Assembly (NCBI GenBank): GCA_020350845.1
Contig: CP070725.1
Location: forward strand, 855,958 to 882,540
Source of the DNA: Candidatus Bipolaricaulota bacterium
GTDB lineage: Bacteria; Bipolaricaulota; Bipolaricaulia; UBA7950; UBA9294
Direction: 5' to 3'
Length of the DNA stretch: 26,583 nucleotides
The notes under the pieces were generated by a model that was not told the DNA's origin, searched no databases, and was given only the letters and a program-made list of their open reading frames with translations. The position numbers were made by a program, and so were the translations under genes. This document shows positions 15,896 through 23,094 of the stretch, one piece after another. How positions within the stretch are numbered: position 1 is the stretch's first letter; each line of letters opens with the position of its first letter.

Positions 15896-16758
15896 AGCTC
15901 AGCGAACGATTCGCCGACGGGAAGTTCGTGGTCACGTCCGAGGTCGCTCCCCCGAAGGGGATCGACGTCGCCGAGATGCTGGAGCATGTTGAGGCGCTCG
16001 GCGCCCGCGTGGATGCGATCAACTTCACTGATCAGCAGTCCTCGGTGATGCGCCTCGGTTCGCTGATCGCCGCCAGGCTGTGCATCGAGCGTGACGTAAC
16101 ACCGGTCTTCCAGGTCACGTGCCGAGACCGCAACCGGATCGCACTCCAGTCGGATCTTCTGTCCGCGGCGGCGATCGGCGTGGAGAACGTTCTCTGCCTC
16201 ACCGGGGATCACGTGACGCTCGGGGACTTCCCCGACGCCAAGGCGGTGTTCGATCTCGACTCGGTCTCCCTGCTCGAGGCGGCGAGTGCGCTCAACCGCG
16301 GGGTGGATCTCGCGGGCAATGAGCTGCAGGGCAGCACCGACTTCTGTCTCGGTGCGGTGGTCACGCCGGAGGCGGAGCACGTCGATCTTCAGGTCATCAA
16401 GATGGAGAAGAAGATCCGTGCCGGTGCGACCTTCTTCCAGACGCAGGCGGTGTACGACCCCGAGGCGTTCGCCGGCTTCATGGACCGCGTCCGTCCACTG
16501 GGCGTCCCGGTCATGGCCGGGATCATCCTCCTCAAGTCCCCGGGGATGGCCCGGTTCATGAATCGCAACGTGGCCGGTGTCCGCGTTCCCGACGCGCTGA
16601 TCTCCGAGATGGCGGACGCGGAGGATCGTGTCGCCGCGAGCATCGGGATCGCCGCGCGCCTGATCCGCGATGTGCGCGAGGTCTGCGACGGCGTACACAT
16701 CATGCCCATCGGGTGGGAGGGCCACGTCCCCGCGGTTCTCGATGCTGCGGGGCTGTAG
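15892..16758 (+). CDS. metF: 5,10-methylenetetrahydrofolate reductase
   Basis: MetF (288 residues) reduces methylene-THF to methyl-THF, the substrate of AcsE. The flavin barrel is recognised by TSEVAPPKGIDVAEMLEH, DAINFTDQQSSVMRLGS, LCLTGDHVTLGDFPDAK and GATFFQTQAVYD. Length is that of the bacterial catalytic domain without a regulatory half. ATG 15892 overlaps the metV stop, and the frame is open further upstream only as an overlap. As last gene of the hydrogenase operon it suggests that H2 may be an electron donor for this step, directly or through MetV. A GC-only hairpin follows before the convergent folD. Confidence 0.93.
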   Translation: MKLSERFADGKFVVTSEVAPPKGIDVAEMLEHVEALGARVDAINFTDQQSSVMRLGSLIAARLCIERDVTPVFQVTCRDRNRIALQSDLLSAAAIGVENVLCLTGDHVTLGDFPDAKAVFDLDSVSLLEAASALNRGVDLAGNELQGSTDFCLGAVVTPEAEHVDLQVIKMEKKIRAGATFFQTQAVYDPEAFAGFMDRVRPLGVPVMAGIILLKSPGMARFMNRNVAGVRVPDALISEMADAEDRVAASIGIAARLIRDVREVCDGVHIMPIGWEGHVPAVLDAAGL

Positions 16759-16763
16759 CCAAC

Positions 16764-16779
16764 GCCGCCAAGCGGCGGC
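16764..16779. terminator. GC-rich hairpin between convergent metF and folD
   Basis: GCCGCC-AAGC-GGCGGC gives a 6-bp all-GC stem with a 4-base loop in the 33-base gap between the two stops. It could end transcripts from both sides, though there is no T-tract. Confidence 0.45.
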
Positions 16780-16791
16780 CGCCGGACCGAG

Positions 16792-17661
16792 CTAGCGCGC
16801 GAGCTGCGCCTGCGCGGAGCGCACCGTGTTCGCGAGAAGCATCGTGATCGTCATCGGGCCGACGCCGCCGGGAACCGGCGTGATGTGCGATGCGACCTCG
16901 CACACGGCATCGAAGTCCACGTCGCCGACGAGGCCGTCGTCGAGTCGGTTGACCCCGACGTCGATGACGACCGCTCCCGGCTTCACCATCTCCGCGGTGA
17001 CGAGACGGGGGACGCCGACCGCAGCGACGAGGATGTCCGCACGGCGGGTGATCTCGGCGAGGTCGCTCGTGCGCGAGTGGCAGAGCGTCACCGTCGCGTG
17101 ACGCGCGAGAAGCAGCAGCGCCACCGGCTTGCCGACGATCAGGCTGCGTCCGACGACGACCGCCTCCTTGCCTTCGATCTCGACGCCGGTGGAGTCGATG
17201 AGGCGGATCGCCCCCGCGGGCGTGCACGGGATGAACCGCGGAAGCTCGTCCCACGACTTCGCCGACAGGAGGCGGCCAAGGTTGAGCGGGTGGAAGCCGT
17301 CGACGTCCTTCTCCGGGCTCACGTGGCGAAGGACGCGTTGCGTGTTGAGGTGCTTCGGTAGGGGAAGCTGGACGAGGATCCCGTGGATCGCGGGATCGGC
17401 GTTGAGTGCCTCGATCTGCGCGATGAGTTCCGGCTCCTCGATGTCGTCCGCGGGTCGAATGCCGTGCGACGCGATCCCCAGCTTGTCGCAGGCCTTCTCC
17501 TTCATCCGCACGTAGACCTGGCTCGCCGGATCCTCTCCGACGAGGACGGTCGCCAGGCCTGGGGTCACCCCGTGTGCGATGAGGTCGTCGACCTCTCCCT
17601 TGAGCTGCTCGCGAAGCGCCGCCGCGACGGCCTTCCCATCGATGATCTGTGCTTGGGGCAT
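16792..17661 (-). CDS. folD: Methylenetetrahydrofolate dehydrogenase/methenyltetrahydrofolate cyclohydrolase
   Basis: FolD (289 residues) carries out the cyclohydrolase and dehydrogenase steps between formyl-THF and methylene-THF. The catalytic lysine motif YVRMKEKACDKLGI, HGILVQLPLPKHL, KDVDGFHPLN, VVVGRSLIVGKP and PVPGGVGPMT are all present. The frame is open upstream, but ATG 17661 follows CAAGGAGGAGAGCGG and gives the normal N-terminus MPQAQIIDGKAVA. It is a single-gene unit with its own promoter overlapping the end of the ABC ATPase gene. Whether it uses NADH or NADPH cannot be read here. Confidence 0.95.
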   Translation of the reverse strand: MPQAQIIDGKAVAAALREQLKGEVDDLIAHGVTPGLATVLVGEDPASQVYVRMKEKACDKLGIASHGIRPADDIEEPELIAQIEALNADPAIHGILVQLPLPKHLNTQRVLRHVSPEKDVDGFHPLNLGRLLSAKSWDELPRFIPCTPAGAIRLIDSTGVEIEGKEAVVVGRSLIVGKPVALLLLARHATVTLCHSRTSDLAEITRRADILVAAVGVPRLVTAEMVKPGAVVIDVGVNRLDDGLVGDVDFDAVCEVASHITPVPGGVGPMTITMLLANTVRSAQAQLAR

Positions 17662-17700
17662 CCGCTCTCCTCCTTGGTGACGTGTGGCGATTCCGCTCCT

Positions 17701-17729
17701 CTTGTAGCGGAACCGACCGGCGCCGTCAA
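17701..17729 (-). promoter_or_regulatory. folD promoter overlapping the upstream gene's stop codon
   Basis: On the minus strand TTGACG (17724-17729) and TACAAG (17701-17706) are exactly 17 bases apart. The TGA inside TTGACG is the stop codon of the ABC ATPase gene. folD starts 40 bases beyond the -10. Confidence 0.6.
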
Positions 17730-18508
17730 TCGCCGAGCCACGGAAGCACGACGGGGGCGCCGCTTCGCGGGTGAGAGACGATGTCGACCTCTGCCGCGAA
17801 CGCCGAGCGCACGGACTCGGCGGTGAGAACCTCCGCAGGGCTGCCCGCGGCGACGAGCCGTCCGCCGCTGAGCAGGAGTAGGCGGTCGGGGAGCTGCGAG
17901 GCAAGGATCAGGTCGTGCACGGCGACGAACACTGCTGTCCCCGCCGCGGATCGATCGCGAAGGATGTGCATGAACTGCCGCTGATGGCGAATGTCGAGAT
18001 GGGTGAGCGGCTCGTCGAGGAGGAGAACGGACGGCTGCTGGGCGAGCGCGGCGGCGAGAAACGCGCGCTGCCGTTCGCCCCCGGAGAGGGCGTGGATCGA
18101 CCGGTCCATGAGCGCATCGACCGCCGCGTGCTGCATCGCGCGTTCGATCGCCGCACGGTCGATCGACGACTCCCGCGCGACCCGTCCGCGATGGGCGGTT
18201 CGTCCCATCGCGACGATCTCCCGCACGGTGAAGTCGAAGCCCACGGCGCGCTGCTGCTCGACCATGGCAAGTCTCCGTGCCCGCTCCCTGCGCGGCCAAC
18301 GGTGCACGGGACGTCCGTCGAGCAGCGCCTCGCCGCACGTCGGCGGATAGAGCCCGGAGAGCACGCGAAGGAGGGTGCTCTTCCCTGAGCCGTTGGGGCC
18401 GATCAGGGCGCTGAGCTCGCCCCCCTGCAGACGGAGCGAGATCCCGGAGAGCACCGTGTCCGGGGGCGCGTAGGCGAACGCGATCCCCCGTCCTAGGAGC
18501 TCGCTCAC
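17726..18508 (-). CDS. ABC importer ATPase, FepC/BtuD family
   Basis: This 260-residue ATPase drives uptake of a metal chelate or cobalamin. It has Walker A GPNGSGKST, a Q-loop (MVEQQRAVGFDFTVRE), signature LSGGERQRAFLAAALAQQP, Walker B VLLLDEPLTHLD and the switch histidine (VAVHD). The order and the VGFDFTVREIVAMGRTAH stretch match the iron-siderophore/B12 subfamily. The GTG start at 18508 overlaps the permease stop (GTGA); the frame is open further upstream only inside the permease gene. It is the last gene of the regulator-binding protein-permease-ATPase group. Substrate is not determined by the ATPase. Confidence 0.92.
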   Translation of the reverse strand: MSELLGRGIAFAYAPPDTVLSGISLRLQGGELSALIGPNGSGKSTLLRVLSGLYPPTCGEALLDGRPVHRWPRRERARRLAMVEQQRAVGFDFTVREIVAMGRTAHRGRVARESSIDRAAIERAMQHAAVDALMDRSIHALSGGERQRAFLAAALAQQPSVLLLDEPLTHLDIRHQRQFMHILRDRSAAGTAVFVAVHDLILASQLPDRLLLLSGGRLVAAGSPAEVLTAESVRSAFAAEVDIVSHPRSGAPVVLPWLGD

Positions 18509-19527
18509 AGGCGGCTCCCGCGCGTCCTCAGCAGGTAGAGAAAGAACGGGGCGCCGAGAAACGCGGTGATGATCCCGACGGGGAGCTCCACAGGACGCAT
18601 GACCGTGCGCGCCGCGAGGTCGGCCCACAGGAGGAACACCGCGCCGGCAAGTGTCGATGCGGGGATCACGACGCGATGATCGGGGCCGAGGAGGAGGCGC
18701 ACGATGTGGGGGATGACGAGTCCCACGAAGCCGATCGTGCCGGCGAACGCCACCGAGGCGGACGTCGCCGCCGTCGCCACGACGAGCGCCCAGCGCTTCG
18801 TCCACTCGGGGGAGACACCGAGGTGAAAGGCGCCCTCCTCCCCGAGGCCGAGGGCGTTCAGGTCGCGGCTGGCAAGGTGCGCCCCGAGCACGCACGGGAC
18901 GAAGACGGCGGCGAGGATCGAAACCGAGGTCCAGTTCGCCCGTCCGAGTCCGCCCATGATCCAGAAGACGACGTCCGACATCCGCTCGCCGCTCGAGCTG
19001 AGAAAGATCAGAAAGCTGGTGACCGCGGAGAACAGCGCGCCGACGGCGACGCCGCCGAGGATCAGCGTGAACACGGACGTGCGATGATCGCGGCGCGAGG
19101 CGAGGCCGTAGACGACGAGGACCGCGAGGAGACCCCCGGCGAATGCCCCCAGGGGAAGGAACGGCACAGGCTGCCAGCCGCTGACGATCACGAGGGCGGC
19201 GCCGGTCGAGGCGCCGCTCGCCACGCCGAGGACATACGGGCTCGCGAGGGGATTGCGGAACAGCCCTTGCATCATCGCTCCGGAGAGGGCGAGGGCGGCT
19301 CCGACGAGACAGGCGAGAACCACGCGCGGGAGTCGCAGCTCGCGCACGATCAACCGCTGGGCCTGCTCGAGATCGGTCAGCGAGGACGGTGCGAACAGCG
19401 CGCGGACGCTCGTCCCGAGCGGGATCTTCGATGCCCCGAGCGCGGTGCCGAGGAGGACGGAGAGCGGCAGAAGGACGGTCAGGACCGCGAGAACCACTGC
19501 CCGAAGCCGGCGCCGCCTTGCGCTCAT
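18505..19527 (-). CDS. ABC importer permease, FecCD/BtuC family
   Basis: This 340-residue inner-membrane protein has the many hydrophobic helices of the BtuC/FecCD fold. Recognisable stretches are RLPRVVLACLVGAALALSG, MMQGLFRNPLASPYVLGV, FAGTIGFVGLVIPHIVR and the C-terminal ELPVGIITAFLGAPFF. It begins with MSARRRRLRA, a positive-inside N-terminus. It lies 6 bases after the binding-protein gene and overlaps the ATPase start. The family carries Fe(III)-siderophores, heme, cobalamin or chelated metals. The surrounding nickel and corrinoid enzymes make a nickel chelate or cobalamin the natural guess, which is inference only. Confidence 0.93.
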   Translation of the reverse strand: MSARRRRLRAVVLAVLTVLLPLSVLLGTALGASKIPLGTSVRALFAPSSLTDLEQAQRLIVRELRLPRVVLACLVGAALALSGAMMQGLFRNPLASPYVLGVASGASTGAALVIVSGWQPVPFLPLGAFAGGLLAVLVVYGLASRRDHRTSVFTLILGGVAVGALFSAVTSFLIFLSSSGERMSDVVFWIMGGLGRANWTSVSILAAVFVPCVLGAHLASRDLNALGLGEEGAFHLGVSPEWTKRWALVVATAATSASVAFAGTIGFVGLVIPHIVRLLLGPDHRVVIPASTLAGAVFLLWADLAARTVMRPVELPVGIITAFLGAPFFLYLLRTRGSRL

Positions 19528-19533
19528 CGACGC

Positions 19534-20406
19534 CTATCTCCCGAGCAGGGCGTCGACCATCGTTCGCAGGAGCGCGGCGACACGCGTGGACGTCGCGTCG
19601 GCCGCCTTGACGCCGACCACGAGGCCGTCGCGCACTGCGGAGACGCCACCGAGGGCGGCCGTCCCGAGCAGCGTTTCGACCTGAGAGTCCGCGGTGAAGA
19701 TGATCTCCGGATCCCGTGCGATGATCGACTCCAGACTCACCTGGGGGAAGCCGGAGAGGCCCGCGAAGACGTTGACCGCCCCGGCACGGAAGAGAAGCTC
19801 GCTTTCGATCGAGTCGCCCCCCGCGGCATACGGGGGGTCGCCGGGCGTGGCCGGGTAGAGGAAGGCGGCGCGAACGGGTTCCGCCCCGAGAGCTTCCGCT
19901 TCGATGCGCACGATCTCCTCGGCGATGGAGCCGATGATCTGCGCGGCTGCCTGTGCCGCGCCGAGGGCTTCGCCGAGCGTGCGGACGGTGGACAGCACGT
20001 CCCCGACGCTCGTCAGGAGGGGAGTGGAAAGGACGACAATCCCTACGCTCTCGAGCGCCGCTCGGTCGCCGCTCCAGTCGGAGGCACCGAGGACGAGATC
20101 AGGAGCGAGCGAGACGATCACCTCGACGCTCGGAGCAAAGCTCGCACCGACGCTCGCGATCCCGTCCGCTTCGGGCGGATTCTCCGGCGAGTCGGCGACC
20201 CCGACGAGTCGCCCCACGGCGCCGAGATCGACGACGATCTGCGCGTAGAGCGCCCCGATGGCGACGATCCGCTGCGGCTCCGAAGGAATGACGACCTCTT
20301 GTCCGCGATCGTCGACGACGATCACCGGGAAGGCGTCACCGTGCACGGTGGGCCCGAGGGCTGCGGCGACCAGGGAAGCGACGGCGAGAACGACGAGCGT
20401 GCGCAT
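19534..20406 (-). CDS. ABC importer periplasmic substrate-binding protein (BtuF/FepB-like)
   Basis: This 290-residue protein captures the substrate for the FecCD-type importer. The N-terminus MRTLVVLAVASLVAAALG is a Sec signal peptide ending near VHG-DA; no lipobox cysteine is visible, so the protein should be free in a periplasm. The class III binding-protein fold shows PQRIVAIGALYAQIVVDLGA, VEVIVSLAPDLVLGASDWSG and VSLESIIARDPEIIFTADSQ. ATG 20406 follows GAAGGAGG; an upstream in-frame start at 20445 would put the start inside the palindrome and is rejected. A perfect inverted repeat lies just upstream. Confidence 0.9.
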   Translation of the reverse strand: MRTLVVLAVASLVAAALGPTVHGDAFPVIVVDDRGQEVVIPSEPQRIVAIGALYAQIVVDLGAVGRLVGVADSPENPPEADGIASVGASFAPSVEVIVSLAPDLVLGASDWSGDRAALESVGIVVLSTPLLTSVGDVLSTVRTLGEALGAAQAAAQIIGSIAEEIVRIEAEALGAEPVRAAFLYPATPGDPPYAAGGDSIESELLFRAGAVNVFAGLSGFPQVSLESIIARDPEIIFTADSQVETLLGTAALGGVSAVRDGLVVGVKAADATSTRVAALLRTMVDALLGR

Positions 20407-20426
20407 GGACGGGCCTCCTTCACCCA

Positions 20427-20445
20427 GTGGGATACTCCATCCCAC
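20427..20445. promoter_or_regulatory. Perfect palindrome GTGGGAT-N5-ATCCCAC, candidate operator
   Basis: Two perfect 7-bp arms separated by ACTCC form a 19-bp inverted repeat between the regulator gene and the binding-protein gene. Relative to the proposed promoter it spans roughly +3 to +21, a usual repressor position. The adjacent winged-helix protein is the obvious candidate ligand. Confidence 0.6.
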
Positions 20446-20454
20446 AAGGGTAAG

Positions 20455-20483
20455 AGCCTATCCCGGGGTCTTGGCGCCGTCAA
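20455..20483 (-). promoter_or_regulatory. Candidate promoter of the ABC importer genes
   Basis: Minus-strand TTGACG (20478-20483) and TAGGCT (20455-20460) are 17 bases apart. The -10 overlaps the regulator's stop codon. The -10 is a weak match (TAnnnT), but the -35 and spacing are good and match the folD promoter. Confidence 0.45.
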
Positions 20484-21078
20484 CCCCGTCCCAGGCAACG
20501 ATCCCCAGCAAGGCGAGAAGGGCGACCCACAGCGCACATCCTGTCTCGCCGCGGCGGCTTCCGCCGACACACGTGACGACGTCTCCGCCAGCCGGGTCGG
20601 CGAACACCGTCCGCAGGCGGTCGGCGTCGTCTGGATTGCGCAGTGCGACCGGCTCTCGGTCGTGTGAGAAGCACCACTCGCCGCCGTCGGCGTGAAGGAG
20701 GAGGAGGATCGACGCTCCGTGAGCCACCGCGAGGTCGCGCAGTCGCCATGCCGGCGGGGATGTGCGCGAAGCCAGTCGTGCGGCGATCTGCACGGGGAGA
20801 TCGCCGGTCATCGCCAGGGGAAGCTCGACGATCTCTCGGATCGACTCCAGGTCCTTCATCGCCGCGGCCGCGCCGGGCCGGATCTTGACCCCTCGGCGTG
20901 ACGGCGCGACCCATCGATCGACCTCCATCCGCTCGAGCGACGTGCGGACGGTCATCTCCGTCAGTCCGGTGTGGCGCGACAGTGTACGCCGGCCGAGGGG
21001 GCCGCCGCGCAGGCAGTAGAGAAGCTGATAGCGGACGGCGGCGTCGCGCGGCGACGACGGCTCCTGCGGTCGGTCCAT
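20458..21078 (-). CDS. Winged-helix transcriptional regulator (DUF4443-like)
   Basis: This 206-residue protein has an N-terminal winged helix at about residues 14-72 (YQLLYCLRGGPLGRRTLSRH, then TGLTEMTVRTSLERMEVDRW and a basic wing). A C-terminal half of about 120 residues probably binds a ligand or metal, with scattered Cys and His (GGEWCFSHDRE, VVTCVGGSRRGETGCALW). The layout recalls DUF4443 regulators known mainly from archaea; that assignment is from memory and tentative. It precedes the ABC importer, with a perfect palindrome between, so control of uptake is the likely job. No ribosome site is seen; ATG 21078 lies 6 bases after TAGACT, suggesting a leaderless transcript. Confidence 0.72.
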   Translation of the reverse strand: MDRPQEPSSPRDAAVRYQLLYCLRGGPLGRRTLSRHTGLTEMTVRTSLERMEVDRWVAPSRRGVKIRPGAAAAMKDLESIREIVELPLAMTGDLPVQIAARLASRTSPPAWRLRDLAVAHGASILLLLHADGGEWCFSHDREPVALRNPDDADRLRTVFADPAGGDVVTCVGGSRRGETGCALWVALLALLGIVAWDGVDGAKTPG

Positions 21079-21187
21079 GGACGGAGTCTACCGTACCTCG
21101 TCCGTCGCAGGCGACGAGAGACCGTCGGAAGCACGTGGGGATGTTGACTACGGTTGACGAGAACGGCGATTTCCGTATCCTCAGACC
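21079..21187. promoter_or_regulatory. Divergent promoter region with two leaderless-type starts
   Basis: Rightward, TTGACG (21154-21159), 16 bases, then TATCCT (21176-21181) is followed after 6 bases by the GNAT ATG at 21188. Leftward, TAGACT (minus strand, 21085-21090) is followed after 6 bases by the regulator ATG at 21078. Neither ATG has a purine-rich ribosome site. Both fit the TAnnnT-N6-ATG layout of leaderless genes. Confidence 0.5.
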
Positions 21188-21784
21188 ATGGTCGAGCGGC
21201 AGGCGAACGACTCCCGCGGAGCTTCCGCGAGTTCGACGTGGCCGTCAGGGGTCCCGGAGATGCGGTGCGAGTGCACGCTCAACGATGGGACCCCGGTCAT
21301 CCTCCGTCCGCTGCATTGCGACGATCTCCCTGCGTGCGCGGAGTTCTTCGCCTGCTGCAGCCCGAGAAGCCTTTACAGCCGCTATGAGCGCCTTCGGGTC
21401 GAGAGCCCGTTCGAACTCGCGAAGCAGCTCTGCTTCGCGGACCAGGACACGCAGCTGGCGATGGTCGGCGAGACGGAGATCGACGGCCTCGATCGTGTCA
21501 TCGGCATCGCGCAGCTTCTCTCCGATCCACGACACGAAGTCGCGGAGTTCGCGGTGCTCGTCGCCGACGCGTGGCAGGGGCTCGGTCTGGGAAGCCACTT
21601 CGCGGACTTCTCGCTCGCGCTTGCGGAGGCGTGGGGGGTCGAACGGCTCGTGGCGGAGTTCCTTCCGGACAACGTCCGGCTGATCCGCATCGTGGAGTCG
21701 CGGTCGTTCAAGCTCTGCCGTGACGGCTCGGGGCAGGTGGTCTCGGCGCAGAAGCTGCTCGGCGAACGGGGACGCGACGGCTAG
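21188..21784 (+). CDS. GNAT-family N-acetyltransferase, Pat-like
   Basis: This 198-residue protein has a GNAT fold starting near residue 28. DGTPVILRPLHCDDLPACAE and SPRSLYSRYERLR resemble the GNAT domain of protein lysine acetyltransferases (Pat) linked to acyl-CoA synthetases. The acetyl-CoA loop is WQGLGLGSHF (motif Q/R-x-x-G-x-G). It may modify proteins in response to acetyl-CoA, but substrate is unknown. ATG 21188 is supported by the leaderless-type promoter; ATG 21260, after CCCGGAG, would drop 24 poorly conserved residues. Its stop TAG shares the CTAG at 21781-21784 with the convergent hydrogenase gene. Confidence 0.78.
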   Translation: MVERQANDSRGASASSTWPSGVPEMRCECTLNDGTPVILRPLHCDDLPACAEFFACCSPRSLYSRYERLRVESPFELAKQLCFADQDTQLAMVGETEIDGLDRVIGIAQLLSDPRHEVAEFAVLVADAWQGLGLGSHFADFSLALAEAWGVERLVAEFLPDNVRLIRIVESRSFKLCRDGSGQVVSAQKLLGERGRDG

Positions 21785-23094
21785 GGACGCGCCCCACGGG
21801 CCTCCGTGCGGCCGACCCGGACGCGTAGCGCGTGGGTCGAACACGAAACGCAGGGGTCATAGGCGCGCACGAGCACTTCCAGGCGATGCCGTATCTCGTC
21901 TTCTGAGGGGTCGACGAGGCTCGGAAGGAGTGCCTCCATGTCGGCCTGGATGTTCCCGTGGTTCTGGTTGGTCGGAATGATGCAGTTCGCGGACGCGATC
22001 GCTCCCGACGCCTCGTAGGTGTAGTCGTGGATGAGGAGTCCGCGGGGAGCCTCGACAACGCCGATACCTCGGCCCGCTCGCGGCACGACCTCGACCCGTG
22101 GAGACGACAGCGGCGCCCCGAGAAGCTCCTCGAGGATCGAAATCGACTCTTCGGCTGCGTGCATGCACTCGACGACCTGGGCGGAGGTGTTCGCATGCGG
22201 GTTGTGACACGGGGCCACAAGACCGAGCCGCTCCGCGGCGTCCTTCGCTCTCGTCCGGAGGCGATCGTGACTCAGATTGAAACGAGAGAGCGCGCCGACC
22301 ATGTAGCTCGGTCGCCGATGACGGGCGTACTTCGCGGTTGAGTGGGGAACGCAGAACTCCTCGATCTCCTCGACGAAAGCCTCGATGGGGCTCGAGCCGG
22401 TGTCGCTCGAGGCAACCGTGTTCGAGAGGAAGGCGTACTCGTGTGGGTCCGTGAGGGCGATGTACTCCGTCTCTCGGGCGAAGTCGGGCATCTCGAGGGA
22501 CGCGAACAGATCGACCGTCCTCTCGAGGTCGGCGAGGGAATCGCGAAGCGCCGTGAGCACAGCCTCGAGGCGACGCGGATCGGGAAGCTTCGCGAAGCCG
22601 CCGACAACGCACGAGATGGGATGGGTCTTGCGACCGGCGAGTTCCTCTGCGAGCACGTATGCCAGGCGCTTGAGGCGCATCGCACGACGTAGCGCGTCTT
22701 CGTCCGAGGAAGCGAGCGAAACGGCACTATCGACTCCGAGGAAGTCGGGCGCGGCGAGGAAGTACGCGTGAAGAATGTGACTCTCCAGAACCTCTGCATG
22801 GAAGAGGAGCGAACGCAGCTTCTCCGACTGCCTCGAGACCTCGATCCCGAAGGCCTTCTCCGTCGCGCGGATCGACGCGAGGGAGTGAGCGATCGAGCAG
22901 ATCCCGCAGATGCGCGAGGCGACGTGCGCGACGTCGCCGTAGTCTCGTCCTCGCAGCATGACCTCGAACAGCCTTGGGGACTCCGTGACGCTCCACAGAA
23001 CCTTCTCGATCCGACCATCGGAGAGGATGACGTCGATGTCGGCGTGGCCCTCGATGCGCGTCACATGATGCACGTGGATGTTCGTGGAGCTCAC
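21781..23094 (-). CDS. hydA: Group 3b-like [NiFe] hydrogenase large subunit (sulfhydrogenase alpha)
   Basis: The 437-residue catalytic subunit resembles the alpha subunit of NAD(P)-linked cytoplasmic hydrogenases. The start HHVTRIEGHADIDV, L1 motif RICGICSIAH (C63, C66) and L2 motif DPCVSCSTH (C415, C418) place it in group 3. A 16-residue tail after H421 should be cleaved on maturation. GTG 23094 overlaps the small-subunit stop (GTGA) with GGGAAGGAAG upstream; the frame is open further 5' but only as overlap. The order fusion-small-large corresponds to hydBGDA of Pyrococcus sulfhydrogenase I. No dedicated protease is adjacent. Confidence 0.92.
   Translation of the reverse strand: MSSTNIHVHHVTRIEGHADIDVILSDGRIEKVLWSVTESPRLFEVMLRGRDYGDVAHVASRICGICSIAHSLASIRATEKAFGIEVSRQSEKLRSLLFHAEVLESHILHAYFLAAPDFLGVDSAVSLASSDEDALRRAMRLKRLAYVLAEELAGRKTHPISCVVGGFAKLPDPRRLEAVLTALRDSLADLERTVDLFASLEMPDFARETEYIALTDPHEYAFLSNTVASSDTGSSPIEAFVEEIEEFCVPHSTAKYARHRRPSYMVGALSRFNLSHDRLRTRAKDAAERLGLVAPCHNPHANTSAQVVECMHAAEESISILEELLGAPLSSPRVEVVPRAGRGIGVVEAPRGLLIHDYTYEASGAIASANCIIPTNQNHGNIQADMEALLPSLVDPSEDEIRHRLEVLVRAYDPCVSCSTHALRVRVGRTEARGARP

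Noticed and set aside
20407..20460. B12 riboswitch upstream of the importer
   Set aside because: The gap is only about 50 bases and contains a simple palindrome; there is no room for the riboswitch fold.
18676..20667. 663-codon plus-strand open frame opposite the ABC importer genes
   Set aside because: It is extremely rich in Asp, Glu, Arg and Gly, spans three recognisable minus-strand genes and their regulatory site, and has no recognisable motif.
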